NCBI RefSeq assembly: GCF_042186555.1
Contig: NC_133326.1
Coordinates: 592,255,790 to 592,319,789, forward strand
Source of the DNA: Aquarana catesbeiana
Taxonomy: Eukaryota > Chordata > Amphibia > Anura > Ranidae
DNA: 64,000 nucleotides
Direction of reading: 5' to 3'
The notes beneath the pieces are model-generated. The model did not search any database, was not told where the DNA came from, and saw nothing but the letters and a program-made list of their open reading frames with translations. A program made the position numbers and the translations under genes. Positions 52,267-64,000 of this stretch are shown piece after piece (position 1 is the stretch's first letter; every line of letters starts with the position of its first letter).

Positions 52267-55200
52267 ATGGGGTTTAAAATCTCCTCGTTTAATGTTCGCG
52301 GACTGAACAGCCCTCAAAAAAGATCAATGCTTTGGAAAGAAGCCCGACTTCTACAGAGTGACATTCTTTGTCTTCAAGAGACCCACTTCTCAGCATCCAA
52401 ACCTCCGAAATTTTCCCATCAGAACTTTCCTACTATCATCTGCTCCAATGCTCCAAAGAAGAAAAGAGGAGTGGCAATCCTCATCAAAGACACTATTTCC
52501 TTTCGTCAGATCTACAAAGATGTAGACGACATGGGAAGATATATTATACTGGTTGGTGAGGTAAACAACACAGTATACACCATAGTAAATGTCTACTTAC
52601 CTAATGTAAAACAAATTTAGTTTTTAAACAGAATTTGGAAACGAGTACGTGAAGTACAAAAGGGGTACACCATAATTTGTGGAGATTTCAATGCTATACC
52701 AAACAAAATTCTAGAAAACCCCGAAAAGTCGGGAAAGAGTGACCCTTTCGCGCTTCTTGGCCTCAGAAAGTCTATACGACGTGTGGAGATGTCAACACTC
52801 GACAGAGCGGGATTATTCCTTCTCGAGTGTACATCGCACATATTCAAGAATTGATTTCTTTTTGGTGGATAAATTTCTGTTACAAAATATTAGTATGTCC
52901 AATGTACACAATATTACATGGTCAGACCATGCTCCGGTCTCCATTATGGTGGAGGGATCTCACACTGAAACAAGAGCAAACAGATGGAAAAACGATACCT
53001 TTCTTTTTTCACATCCAGACCACAAACATACAATTAATAAAGAACTACACGAGTTCTTCAAGAATAATACCGGATCAGTGCCAGATCCCTTTACAATCTG
53101 GAATTGTCATAAAGCCTACATAAGGGGTATTCTCATGAAAATGAGCAGCGTAGCTAAAAAGCAAAGAAACAAAAAATTGAATGACCTACTCCTTCAAATA
53201 AAAAACCTAGAGTCAGTAAACAAAAAAGCTCCAGATCCCAAAACCAGCTCACAATTAGACCAACTCAGACATGATCTTAGACTAATACTTATTTCCCAAC
53301 ACAAACATACAGTTCAAAAATGGAAAGCACATTATTACAGTCAGGGCAATAAAGCAGGTAAATTACTAGCAAACCAAGTAAAGGAAAAAACCATCAAACA
53401 AAAAATTCCATTTATCTTTCACCCAAACACAGGCATTAGGCTATCCAACCCAAAAGATATTGCTAATGCTTTTAGAGATTACTATAACAATCTCTACAAT
53501 CTAAAAGACGACAGTACAACCCACCAACCATCCCCTGAGATGATCCAGACATTTTTGGACTCTATCTCAATGCCTAAATTGAATTTAGACCAATTACAAT
53601 ATATTAATGCACCAATCTCTATGTCCGAATTAAATAAAACAATTCTATCCCTCCCTAACAACAAATCACCAGGCCCAGACGGCTTTTCATCAGAATACTA
53701 CCGGACATTTCACTCCATACTAGGCCCACACTTATTAAATATATATGCATCAGCCATTTCTACATCTTCATTCCCCCCAGAAATGTTAACCGCCACAATT
53801 GTGACTTTACCCAAACCTGGGAAATCTCTTGACACTCCACAAAACTTCAGGCCTATATCCTTGTTAAATGTAGACCTGAAGATTTACGCAAAGATTATAG
53901 CCAACAGACTGGCACAATTCTTGCCCACATTAGTTAAACATGATCAAGTTGGGTTTATCCCGGGCCGTCAAGCACCAGATGCAACACGCAGAATTATTAA
54001 CCTACTTCACGCAGCGGAATCCTCGGGCACGCCTTCTCTGCTTCTATCATTAGATGCAGAGAAGGCCTTTGACAGGATCCACTGGGGATATCTGAGACTT
54101 GTTTTAGACAAGTTTGGCATCTCAGGGGAAATAAATTCAGCCATTCTAGCACTATATACCAACCCCTCTGCGATGGTATACACAGAAGGAATGTTCTCAG
54201 ATAGTTTTAATATTACCAATGGGACAAGACAAGGTTGCCCTCTATCTCCCCTCATTTTTGCTTTATTAATGGAACCCCTGGCCAAAAAAATTAGATCACA
54301 CCCAGAAATTTCAGGTATCAAAATCTCCAAAGAGGCACACACCATCTCACTTTTTGCAGATGATGTGATTCTATCTCTTTCCAATCCCAACACCTCCTTA
54401 CAAACAGTGCACAATATTTTAAACCACTTTAATCAAATTTCATACGACAAAGTTAACGCTTCCAAATCCAACCTACTTGCCATGAACATAGAAGAGAAAC
54501 TACGTAATTCCCTAACATCACGCTTTCCATACCCATGGGCAGACAAACCTATCCAATACTTAGGGATCCAACTGACGACACCAAGCAGCAATTTATTTAA
54601 AGTGAACCTGGCTCCACTCATTTCCTCCATCCAACCAGAACTAAATAGATTAAAGTCCTTTTGTTTGTCTTGGATGGGAAGACTGGCAGCATATAAAATG
54701 CTTATTCTACTAAGAATACTGTATTATTTCAGAGCTCTTCCAATTTCTATACCAGCAAAATTCTTTACAACAGCCCAATCGCAACTACATAAATTTGTAT
54801 GGGCAGACAAAAAACCGAGATGCTCGCGGTCTTCTCTTTCGAGACATAGAAAGGCAGGTGGAATGGGACTCCCAATTTTAAGAGACTACTTTGCTGCTAG
54901 CATACTAGACCAAACGAAATATTGGTTCCAAAAACAGTCCTCTAAACATTGGGCCACTATAGAACAAGCCTGGTCGAATCCGAATTCTCTGAGATCCACA
55001 TTGCTAGCACATTCTTTTTCAAACACTTACCTCAAATCTAATTATCCTACCATACAACTAGTACTAAATACATGGAAAAAATTCTGCTCCGAAATAAGAT
55101 ACAATACAGACCTTACGGAAATTCCTACCCCGCTTAATTCAATATGCACACATATTAAAGATCTAAATACCAAACAATGGGAACATAAAGGAATAACCCT

Positions 55201-56018
55201 AATCTCGGATATGTACGACAGAAAAAATCATCCCCTTCAACACACTAGCCCAAAAATACTCTCTTCCTACCTCTGACTACTACATGTACATAAGAATCAT
55301 AACATTCTTAAAATCTCACCAGATGCAACCTATTAGAATTCCACATAAGGCATGGGCATACTGGAACGACAAATCTACCACAAGAAAAGGAATTTCCTTA
55401 TTCTACACCTTATTACAACAAAAAGACTCATACATTAAATTGCCAGCACACCAAAAATGGGAGTCAGAACTCTCTATGACCTTTTCAGAAAAACAATGGC
55501 TAGAAGCTATTAAATCCAATATCTGTTTCACGAGATCCACAGCACACTGGGAGACAGCCCAAAAACTACTACTTAGATGGTACTACACCCCCTATCTAAC
55601 TGCAAAATTCTCCAATACTAGCTCCAATGAATGCTGGCGAGGATGCGGTAAAGTAGGCACCCTTCTCCACATGATATGGGAGTGCCCCAACCTGTGGAGC
55701 TTTTGGAGAGCAATATTCAGATTAATATCAAAAATTACAGGCTTTATAAGTAAAGGTGAAGCAGAATTAGCCATTTTAAGCATATACATAGACCACTACC
55801 CTCCTGCTCTCAGACCAATAGTGATACAAATTCTGATGGCAGCCAGATTGACAATCACCAGCAAATGGAAATCTAGCAGCTCACCGAATATTAGTGATGT
55901 TATTAGGAAAATTGATGAAGCTTTCAAATATGAACAGATTATGGCAAATACACAGGGAAACACAAGCCGTTTTTATAAACAATGGGATCCTTGGATCATC
56001 TTCAGGAAAATTATATAG
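52267..56018 (+). pseudogene. L1-C ORF2, endonuclease / reverse transcriptase, broken
   Basis: Three open segments align end to end with ORF2 of L1-A. 52267-52620 is the endonuclease N-terminus with LQETHF and ends at an in-frame TAG. 52739-55276 follows a frameshift near 52735 and has the rest of the endonuclease (WSDHAPV) and the full RT (NKSPGPDGF, LDAEKAFDRIHW, NGTRQGCPLSPLIF, SLFADDVIL). 55284-56018 follows a frameshift near 55265 and carries the C-terminal Cys/His knuckle (CWRGCGKVG...H...C). The catalytic boxes survive. About 1250 codons in all, which is full family length. Confidence 0.92.
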
Positions 56019-56211
56019 AAAAAGTTTATGTGAACTTCTTTTTCTCTTTTTCCCTTGCTCTTTTCCGTTAATATGCAATAGGGAGCCAGAGTCCTTACCT
56101 CCTTTATTAATATTGTTTTCTTTTCTGTTATCCTTTTTTTTCTTTTCATATGTAATTTGAGATAAATATTCTCCAATTTACTACATTGATAGTCAATATG
56201 AAAAAAAAAAA

Positions 56212-56315
56212 CATTTATAATGTTTGGGGGTTCTAAGTAATTTTCTAGCAAAATAACCTGTTTTAAACATGTAAACACCTAAAATCCAAACTAAGGCTGG
56301 TCCTTAAGTGGTTAA
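56212..56315 (+). mobile_element. TTAACCACTTG-family repeat, right end
   Basis: ACATTTATAATGTTTGGGGG then TAATTTTCTAGCAAAA, ending AAGTGGTTAA. It continues the copy at 50040-50630 across the L1-C insertion. Confidence 0.8.
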
Positions 56316-56997
56316 TCTCTTCTAACATATAGCTTGTTATATTTCCATGCTGGTGTGCATTTACTGTATATACTTATGGTTAATGTTATATGTTGCTTGC
56401 AGTAGTTCCTCTGCTCCCAATTATTTTTTAACCATCCCCCCAAAAAAGCTACAAAAGTTTTCAATTCTTATTGGCACGGACTATTAAATTATTGTGGATT
56501 TATTTTTGTACTGTATTTTATTACACTGATCAAGAGAAAAAGACATTAATTTCAATGTTAAAGTAGATGGCCAATTTATATTAATAAGTTGTGTGAGTGC
56601 ATGCATTAATGTGCAACAATGCATGCTACATATATGGATGCATTGCAGTGCCATTTAATTTGAAAAGCACCCTAACACACTAAAGCAACACACAACATAC
56701 CATACTGCATTGTGGTGTGCTCCAGCTAAAAATTTGTGAAAAATCTACATTTTGGGATACTTTGGTGCATCAGAACCCCATTTATTCTAATAGGCTGCCT
56801 TAATGCACCTCTCAATTAAAAAAGGGGCCCTCAAAGCAATCAATGAAAAAAAAACAAAAAATAACTGTTCAATTTCTTAAAATTAGTAGATGCATCTTTG
56901 GCAGTATTACTTACAAATACAATATAAGTCTATGTGGATAGGGCTATCTCAGATTTGCACATTTGAACACTGTATTGTTTTCCTAATCCTCATTGGG
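56316..56997. other. Unannotated, AT-rich
   Basis: No element ends or coding frames recognised. Contains GTGCATGCATTAATGTGCAACAATGCATGC-like alternating words at 56590-56650. Confidence 0.4.
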
Positions 56998-57189
56998 GAT
57001 CATGATTGAACAATCTTTTCAAAGTCTCTATTGGACTAAGATCTAGACATTAACTTAACCAGATCATGATTGAACAATCTTTTCAGAGTCTCTATTGGAC
57101 TGAGATCTAGACATTAACTTAACCAGGTCATGATTGAAAAATCTTTTCAAAGTCTCTTTTGGACTGAGATCTAGACATTAACTTAACCA
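56998..57189. repeat. 64-bp tandem triplication
   Basis: Three 64-bp units starting at 56998, 57062 and 57126 (G(A/G)TCATGATTGAACAATC ...), differing at only a few bases. They lie within the left part of a Tc1 relic. Confidence 0.9.
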
Positions 57190-58370
57190 TTCCAATAAAT
57201 GGACACTATTGTTTTTAAGCCATTCTTGTGTACTGCGGGCTTAAAGGGTTTGTTAACCCATTAGGTTAAAATGATATAATCCTCTCTATGTGTTATTGTA
57301 ATGTGCCCTGTGTCTATGCCTTATATAAAAATAATGCTGCAATATACCTGTTTCAGACCTGTGAACTGCGGTCAGGTGATCAGCTGTCTCTCTCCTCTCT
57401 CGGGCTGACAGCTACAGTGGGCGGGGCCAATGATTCCTCCCTGCGTCAGCCAGGAGGGGTGGAGGAGAGGAGAAGAGAGGCAGCCCAGCCCGTTGCAGCT
57501 GTCATGCGAGAGAGTAAAGAGACAGTGGATCACATGAAACAGGTATATTGCAGCATTATTTTTATAAGGCATAGATAGGGCACATTACATTAATACATAG
57601 AGAGGATTATGTAATTTTAACTATAATTTTAACAGCAGGGTAGAGGGGTGGGAAGCAGAGTGGCACAGACACAGAGCTGAGAGGCAGAGAGGGAGGTAGG
57701 AGGAGGACAAAGGCACGTAAACTGACCACGGTGTCAGGGCTCAGCAGCCATAATACACCATGGTCAGTTTACAGGGGGAGGGTATAGCCAGGCAGGATCA
57801 GCCAGGTAATGCAGGTGATAGAGGGGTCCTAATGACACAGCACAAGCACTGTGCTGTATAACATGCTTAGGGGAACAGGATTTTTTTTTGGAGGTTAACA
57901 AACACTTTAATGCTAAGGGTCATTGTCTTGCTGAAAGATGACTCTTCTTCAAAGGATCAAGTTTCTTGCAGACTGCATCAGGTTTTCCTCTAGGATTTCC
58001 CTGCTTATTGCTACATTTATTCTATCCACTACCCTCACAAGCCTTCCAGGGCCTGCTGCTGAGAAACATACCTGCAGTTTGTCGCTGCCATCAACAAGTT
58101 TCAAAGTGGGGATAGTGCTTTTATTATGATATGAAGTGTCTGGATTCCATCAAACATGATGCTGACTCAAAAGTCAGTTTTTGTCTTATCACATGATAGA
58201 CTCGTCTTCCTGCTTCACATGCCTTCTGGCAAAATTTAGGTAAAAACTCATATGAGTTTAGGTAAACAGTGGCTTTCCATCCCACTGGTAAGCGAGTGTC
58301 ATACTACCTTCTGGGGTAATATGTCTCTTAAAATGTGCTAACTTTGTATCACTCTAAAAGTAAGTTGTTT
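57190..58370 (-). pseudogene. Tc1 transposase relic split by a TTAA-flanked MITE
   Basis: 57200-57240 (TTTTTAAGCCATTCTTGTGTACTGCGGGC) and 57911-58250 (GGGTCATTGTCTTGCTGAAAG, then TTGCAGACTGCATCAGG, then CAAAGTGGGGATAGTG) are the reverse strand of a Tc1 transposase gene around the second Asp and downstream of it. Heavily decayed. Confidence 0.6.
57241..57910. mobile_element. TTAA-flanked palindromic MITE (piggyBac-like target)
   Basis: Left end TTAAAGGGTTTGTTAACCC, right end GGTTAACAAACACTTTAA, with TTAA at both borders (57241-57244 and 57907-57910). Large internal inverted repeats lie at about 57266-57358 and 57533-57624 (CCTCTCTATGTGTTATTGTAATG and ATACCTGTTTCA blocks). No transposase. Confidence 0.7.
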
Positions 58371-60830
58371 CTGGAAGAAGAAACTCTTCCTCATATCTAT
58401 GGCAAAGATATGTAGCGCTATCTTCAAAGGAGACAGTGACTTTTACAGATTCTGGCAGGATTGCCCCACAGAGACAGCTGCCCCAAAGACTTGGGACTCC
58501 TCCAATAGGACAAGACAATGGACTGCTCCAAGTCTCAGACTATTTATGTCCCTCTCCAGCCACCTATTGGGCACACTTCCCAGGGATTGGCTGAAGCACA
58601 ATAAATATTCAAGCTGCTCATTTGACTTTCCAGCTCTCTACCTTCTAGAAGTCTTTAGAATGCAAGGGGGGAAGAATCAAACCTGCAGCCTGTGAAAACC
58701 TAGAACAGCACAAAGAAATCAAAAGCTGATCCAATGACTACAGAAGATCCAAAAAAAGTATCTAACATATTGGTAACCTATCTAGGAGGGTGGTACAGAT
58801 GTTGTGCCTACCAAGAGGGAAATGATGACAGGAATCTGTCTTCAATACACAGCTTTGTCAGTAGAACCAAGTTGTTTTAGAATGTTGGCCTTGGAGAATA
58901 AAAAAGCAGTACACTCCAATATGCAATTTTTTTTTAGTGCATGCATTTTATAATCTGATTGATGAAAGTAACAAATATGAAGTGAAGATTGGAACAACCT
59001 ATTTTTCAGTAATGTGGCCAGCAACTCCAACCCAAACAGTTCAGTCAATGACACTCTGTAATATACAAAGTTCTACTAATCACTCTCAATAGGCCCTATA
59101 ACCTTGAAAACCAGGTACTTTTAGGTTTTTGAAATACAGACAAATAAGGACTCATCTTTAAAATGGATGCAAAGTCAATGTTTAGTTGGCAAAACCACTG
59201 GATATCATAGGTAACTGGCCACAATCTGCATGCTGACCTCATGCACCTGCAAACTCATCCCAGATAGTAGACACAAATATCAAGGGTCTAAGAAGAAACG
59301 TTGCCCTCATATGGATAATATTGGAGGAAGAAGAATATTTTTGAACTGGTCTCTGAAGGAAAAGCTCAGGATTCTTGTGTAGGATTGATATACAGAAGGA
59401 GATGCTCAGAACTAGCCCAAGAGGTGAATTAAGATCCAAATTTGATATTTTTTATGACTGTGCTACCAGTGAATCCTGTTCACATTATAGGTTTGCTTGT
59501 GTTAAGTAATACAGGTTACTATTGTACATTTTCTCTACAATGCAGAGGAGTCGCATCATTAATCTCTCCTCCATCCTTCCTCTGTTCCTTTTTTGCTTCA
59601 GGACAAATAGAGACAAAGGAAAAAAAGAACAGCAACTATGGATCTTTAAGGATTACTTGGAACTTTGATCCTAGGGGGGTTTAATATAAACATCAAGAAA
59701 AATAGGGATAAAAATGTCTTGCTCTTTAATCCTTTTCTTTCAGATATTCACCTTTGATTGGCAGTCATAGACACAAGAAGTTTGTCACCTTCAAATCAGC
59801 CATGTATATACCATCCTATTTGTCCTTTCCATCTCTGGATATGAATCTAAAATGGACACAGGAGAGCTCAAACAAATAATAATTGTATGCACATATCTAT
59901 ACATCGATTTATTCTTTAGCACCTAGCAAAAAAAAATCAGTTCATCTAATTTCTCTTTTCTACCCAGAAAAATCTAAAAAAAAAAAAAATACTGCCTATG
60001 TTCATAAAATTATACATTGTTTTCATAAAATCTGTCCTAGCATTTGCAATTCAGTCATGCTCAGTGGTGTGATATTAACTTTAATTATTACTTTGCTTTC
60101 TTGGTGACTCAAAATTTTCGCTTAAGAATTTTTATTAAAAAATGTTTAAAAATAGTGTGCATCAATGTGTTGCTATACAAGCTGCCAGCTACAATAATCC
60201 TTGTCAACTAAGTAAATGCAAAATGCAAAATATGTTCAAAATAAAACAGAAAAAGCTCTTTGCTAGAAATAAAGTACATTTTATACATTTCCAAACAAGT
60301 CAGTCAAAACACTCTCCAGGTAGATAAAAGAAAAATACAATAATAAATAAAAGAAAAATGTTATCAAATTTATATAGTAAAGTTATAGTACATCAAACCC
60401 CACCAGAATATGAATAAAATTTGACTGCTCTCAGTCTGTGTACCTGTCCCATGGCCAGCTCATAAATAGAGATATATTGGAGCTTTTTGGGTACGTGCAT
60501 AGTGGGATCCTAATGTAAAGCTGTAACATCTTCATCTTTACATTGGGATATACATAAACATAGGAAAATAGAAAACATCAAAAACTAACAGTTGGGAAAG
60601 GTTGTAGTACTAGAACGTCTTGGTAATTGATGTTAAAAAGGCAACCTATTCATTTTTATACCTATATCATTATTAGAGATGAGACAAATTTAAAGTTTCC
60701 ATTTTTTTAAAGTCTGATGCATAATCTAAAGATTTGGGTGATATTTTGCCTCTGTGAATGTTATGTAAGTATATGAAAAGACAAAATGTTTTATTTCTTT
60801 TTTTTAGTTTTGGTTAGAGTGGTTTAGATC
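58371..60830. other. Unannotated, AT-rich
   Basis: No transposon ends, tandem repeats or credible coding frames were recognised over about 2.4 kb. A-rich and T-rich runs are scattered. Could be unique host DNA or old repeats. Confidence 0.4.
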
Positions 60831-61658
60831 TTATATCTAGTTTTTATTGCTGTTTGTTTTTTTGCTGGGGAAATGCCCGTCTTTATTTGTTCTTGGGGCC
60901 ATTATTGCCAAGACAGAAAGTAGGGGGGAAACCCAACATATTAGAGCTGTCATGAGAGCTATAGTTAGGGACAAATCTTCCAGTAAAGACACCTGTTCTG
61001 ATGACAACTGTCCGAAATGGAAATTCCCTAACCTTGATGCAATTTCTTTAAGGCAGAAAGTAAGGGAAAGTCCTACATTTTTGAGTTGCCAGAAAGCAAG
61101 TTGTGTGGAAATTTTCCAGTAATTAGATGTGTTTTTTGATGACAACTGTCTAAAATGACAATTCCCCTTAACTTTGGTGAGGTTTCCTCTTAAACTGGCC
61201 ATTTTTTTAAAGCCAGCAGGCAGACAAATGAGGGGGATGGAGAAATTGAGACATTGTATTCTGCCAGTGGGAAATGCTGCTATTAGAATACACTGATCAG
61301 CGTCTGCAGATTGAGAAAAAAAAAATGTCCCTTCAACAGAAGGCAAAAGTCAGTCAAAGTCAGTACTTCTGTTGAGCAGGGACATCCACAGACAGTATAA
61401 ATTGCAGTTGTTCCCTTCTGAACTGGCCAAATTTTGATCGGTGTATGGCCAGCATTACTTCCTATTGTATCTACAAGGCAGGAAGTGAAGAGAAAGCTCC
61501 CTAGCAGGACACAGACAGCAAAATAAAAATATCATGCTAGTTATTTACTTTTCCTTAATATATCTAAAAAAAGAAAAAGTTTAGCCTTTGCATAAGCTCT
61601 AGTGCATGTTTTTTTTTGTTTTTGTATGCTTCCATGCTTTTAAAGACTCCTGAGAATC
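60831..61658. other. Repeat-like block without defined ends
   Basis: Contains loosely repeated units around GACAACTGTCCGAAATGG (61002), CAACTGTCTAAAATGAC (61144) and (G/C)AGAAAGTA(G/A)GG. This suggests a degenerate internal duplication of about 140 bp. The 169-codon minus-strand frame here follows the repeat and shows no family motif. Confidence 0.4.
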
Positions 61659-61662
61659 ATGA

Positions 61663-61930
61663 GGCTGGGTTCACACTATCGCAAATTGGATGCAGGTTTC
61701 CTCGCATCCAATTTGCATGTCAGGAGTTTGTGACCTGCTCGCTATTGAGCCAGTTCACATATCCCTGGAGCAGTTCCTGTGTGAATTGTACAGGAGTCCT
61801 GTGCGTCTTCTGGTCCACTTCAGTTTTGAATTCAGACAAAAATTTGGGCTGAAATCAGACCTGAAATGGTGAACATGGATGCACGGGACCCCTGCTGTGA
61901 GCCGCTCCATGCTTCAGTGTGAACTCAACT
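61663..61930. mobile_element. MITE-like repeat (GGGTTCACACT ends)
   Basis: CTGGGTTCACACTATCGC on the left and CTTCAGTGTGAACTCAAC on the right form short inverted ends. An internal CAAATTGGATGCAGG / TCGCATCCAATTTGC hairpin lies at 61682-61713. Confidence 0.55.
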
Positions 61931-62200
61931 CCTTTAGTTATGCAGGACTTTTTCACAAATACAAGAATGTTAAATTAAATAAATTACATCCAAAAAAGCC
62001 CTCTAAATAAAGAAAACAAAAAAAGTAGATAAACTTTTTCAAGCAAATCGGCAAAATTCCGCAAGAACTGAATAAAGCCACAGTCCCTGTCAACTAAATG
62101 CTTAAATACCTAAAAGAATACCCAAAATACCTAAAAAAATGCTCTGTTAAAAATTCTAAACCAAATATCTTTATTGAATATATTGTCAGTTTAGCCTAAT

Positions 62201-62993
62201 TACCATATTTATCAGTGCATAACACGCACTTTTTTCCCCTTAAAATCAGGGGAAAATCGTGAGTGCGTGTTATACACGATCCCCCGCTGATTGTGAGCGG
62301 AGCGAGCGCTAGCCGCCGATATACATACATAGCCGAGTGTACTCGGCTAGGCTCGGCTAGTTCCGCTCACAGTCACGCCCAGTCCCGCCCTATGATTGAC
62401 ATAACTCAGGGACTGGGCGTGACTGTGAGTGGAGCTTGCCGAACCTAGCCGAGTACACTTGGCTATGTATGTATATGGCCGGCGTTCGGCTCCGCTCACA
62501 GTCACGCCCAGTCCCGAAATTGGACCTGTGTTATTTCCATCATAGGGCAGGACTGGGTGGGACTACGAGAGGAGCCGAGAAGACCCGAGAGGAGCGGCTC
62601 TGTGTATCTCGGCGGCACCTTTTTCAAACTGCAGTGACACTGACAAGTCACTGCAGTTTGACTGCAGCCTGGGCAAGGCTGCAAATGTCACTGACAAGGC
62701 TGCAGATGAACACTGACAAGGCTGCAAGGCTGCAAATGACACTGGCAAGGCTGCAAGGCTGCAAATGACACTGGTAAGGCTGCAAGGCTGCAAATTACAC
62801 TGGCAAGGCTGTAAAGAACACTGACAAGGCTGCAAATGACACTGGACAAGCATGCAGATGGACACTGATAAGGCTGCATTGATGGGCATTTAAATGTAAG
62901 TTTTTTTCCTTAAGTTTTTTTCCTTAAAATTTGCTCCTAAACTTGGGGTGCGTGTTATACGCCAGCGTGTGTTATACGCCGATAAATACGGTA
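62201..62993. mobile_element. TACCGTATTTATC-ended element with internal minisatellite
   Basis: Left TACCATATTTATCAGTGCAT and, from the other end, TACCGTATTTATCGGCGTAT, then AACACGCAC on both sides. Flanked by AAT on both sides. Interior with GCTCGGCTAG / CTAGCCGAG inverted words and a minisatellite at 62686-62880. A widespread amphibian/fish-type non-autonomous element; superfamily not determined. Confidence 0.7.
62686..62880. repeat. 21-bp minisatellite (GGCTGCAAATGACACTGGCAA)
   Basis: About 9 units, with extra 8-bp AAGGCTGC insertions between some. It leaves stop-free frames on both strands that are not genes. Confidence 0.85.
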
Positions 62994-63244
62994 AATAAAT
63001 ACATTAATTCATTGTTGGCACACTTTTGTAAGCTTGAATATAGGGTTTACCCCGTACAGGTAACAAGGAATGCAAAATATGTAAAATAATAAAATAAAAT
63101 AAAAATCTTATGCATGCAGAGCTTTAAGTGAAGCTTTAGTCAGAAAGTTAAGTACTGCTAAATTACTTCATGCTGGCCTCTGTTGCAGGTATAGCTATGT
63201 AAAACATTAAAAATAAGTGCCTAGGAGATGGAGGGATTGATATA

Positions 63245-63500
63245 CAGTGGGTAAAATAAGTATTGAACACGTCACCATTTTTCTAGGTAAATATATTTCT
63301 AAAAGTGTTATTGACATGAAATTTTCACCACACGTCGGTAGCAACCTATGCAATCCATACATATAAAGAATCCAAAACAAATAAGTTTGGAAATTAGGTT
63401 ATGTGTAATAAAATGGAAAAAGTATTGAACATGCTAACTGAAATTTATGTAATACTTCGTAGAAAATCCTTTGTTGGTAATGACAGCTTCAAGACGCCTC
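63245..63500 (+). mobile_element. Tc1 end (AGTGGGTAAAATAAGTATTGAACAC type)
   Basis: TACAGTGGGTAAAATAAGTA, CACCATTTTTCTAGGTAAAT, TTGACATGAAATTTTCACCA and GTGTAATAAAATGGAAAAAG are the terminal region of a well-known Tc1 family. Truncated before the transposase. Confidence 0.75.
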
Positions 63501-63594
63501 CTGTATGGAGAAACACACTACATTACAGCCGCGAGCAAGTTTAAATGACATTTTTTCCTTTAGAAATGTAATTTTGCTGCGGCACTGTGGCACT

Positions 63595-63950
63595 GTTCTA
63601 CACATCACACAGATGCGCCACTTTACAGGTAAACTAAGGGGACCCCCAGTCACGATATTTAAAGGAATATTTAATTTTTATTGTTTCACTTTATTAAAAC
63701 ACTTCTCCTGAAAAAACTGTTGTTTTAAAAACTTTCTTTGCATTGATACATGTCCCCTAGGGCAGTACCCAGGTCCCCATACACTTTTTATGGCAATAAC
63801 TTGCATATAACCCTTTAAAATGAGCACTTTTGATTTTGCATGTTCTTGTCCCATAGACTTCAATAGGGTTTGCATGTTCACTCAAACTTTATGCCTGTTC
63901 GCATGTTTTGGTGCGAACCCAACTGGAGGGTGTTCGGCTCATCCCTAATC
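63595..63950 (-). mobile_element. TTCTCCGAAC-type interspersed repeat, copy 2
   Basis: Opposite-strand relative of 36236-36590. It ends (plus strand) GTTCGGCTCATCCCTA and contains CCCATAGACTTCAATAGGG and TGATACATGTCCCCTAGGGC. Confidence 0.7.
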
Positions 63951-64000
63951 CTAAACTACACAGTAGTGTGAACTATAACAGCCCTATTCTGCGAAAATAC

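Larger units (their letters stand above)
50631..56211 (+). mobile_element. L1-type LINE (L1-C), near full-length, inactivated
   Basis: 5.6-kb element with 5' UTR (50631-50774), ORF1, spacer, ORF2, a short 3' UTR and an A11 tail (56201-56211). It starts GGGGGCGTGGCCAGCAGCCG and has a CAAGATGGCG (YY1-like) motif at 50853-50862, as LINE promoters often do. The open frames are broken by two stops and two frameshifts. It sits inside a TTAACCACTTG repeat with loss of about 130-140 bp of that repeat relative to the intact copy. Confidence 0.92.

Noticed and set aside
60837..61346. 169-codon minus-strand frame
   Set aside because: It follows a degenerate internal repeat and has no recognisable domain or start context.

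Overview
This is vertebrate-type nuclear DNA from a large, repeat-rich genome. It has no operons and no recognisable single-copy host gene, and almost everything that can be identified is transposon-derived. The repeat palette points to an amphibian, most likely a ranid-like frog: L1/Tx1-type LINEs, Harbinger with a MADF-domain partner, Tc1 elements, Penelope-like elements, and GTGTGTACG-ended palindromic MITEs in several copies. This taxonomic call rests on recognising repeat families and was not tested by a search.

Layout. 1-4940 is an L1-type LINE (L1-A) with an open 1258-codon ORF2 and the intact tail of ORF1. 4950-5245 may be a DIRS recombinase scrap. 6135-10540 holds Harbinger parts: a DDE transposase exon (+), a broken divergent gene on the minus strand, a compact GC-box/NRF1-like/TATA promoter, a MADF gene with a frameshift and stops, and a second MADF fragment in inverted orientation. 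10999-14100 carries several MITEs. 14760-19604 is a complete gag-only LTR retroelement with 5-bp target duplications. 21463-25155 is the 5' half of another L1 (L1-B), interrupted by a 1.7-kb foldback element with a hammerhead-like motif and by an 858-bp solo LTR containing a 40-bp minisatellite. 26660-28833 is a minisatellite-bearing repeat followed by two MITEs. 31180-36590 holds a second minisatellite, an antisense L1 scrap, the 3' end of a Gypsy element with its LTR, and other repeats. 36595-39000 is an endogenous retrovirus remnant with an MGQ-starting Gag on the minus strand.

39906-45041 is a Penelope-like remnant bounded by 0.34-kb inverted repeats. It contains a MITE, a 350-bp tetranucleotide array and a 1655-bp Tc1 element. 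45084-46670 is a TTAACCACTTG-ended repeat with a nested MITE. 48457-49354 is a hAT-type element with an 8-bp target duplication. 50631-56211 is a nearly full-length but broken L1 (L1-C), inserted into another copy of the TTAACCACTTG repeat. The remainder, to 64000, is mostly unannotated AT-rich DNA with a Tc1 relic split by a TTAA-flanked MITE, further MITEs and a Tc1 end.

No single new system is demonstrated. The best leads are the hammerhead-like motif in the foldback element, the duplicated LTR-end/primer-site block and unequal LTRs of the gag-only element, the 3'-truncated L1-B with a perfect 17-bp flanking duplication, the inverted MADF pair, and the uninterrupted L1-A ORF2.
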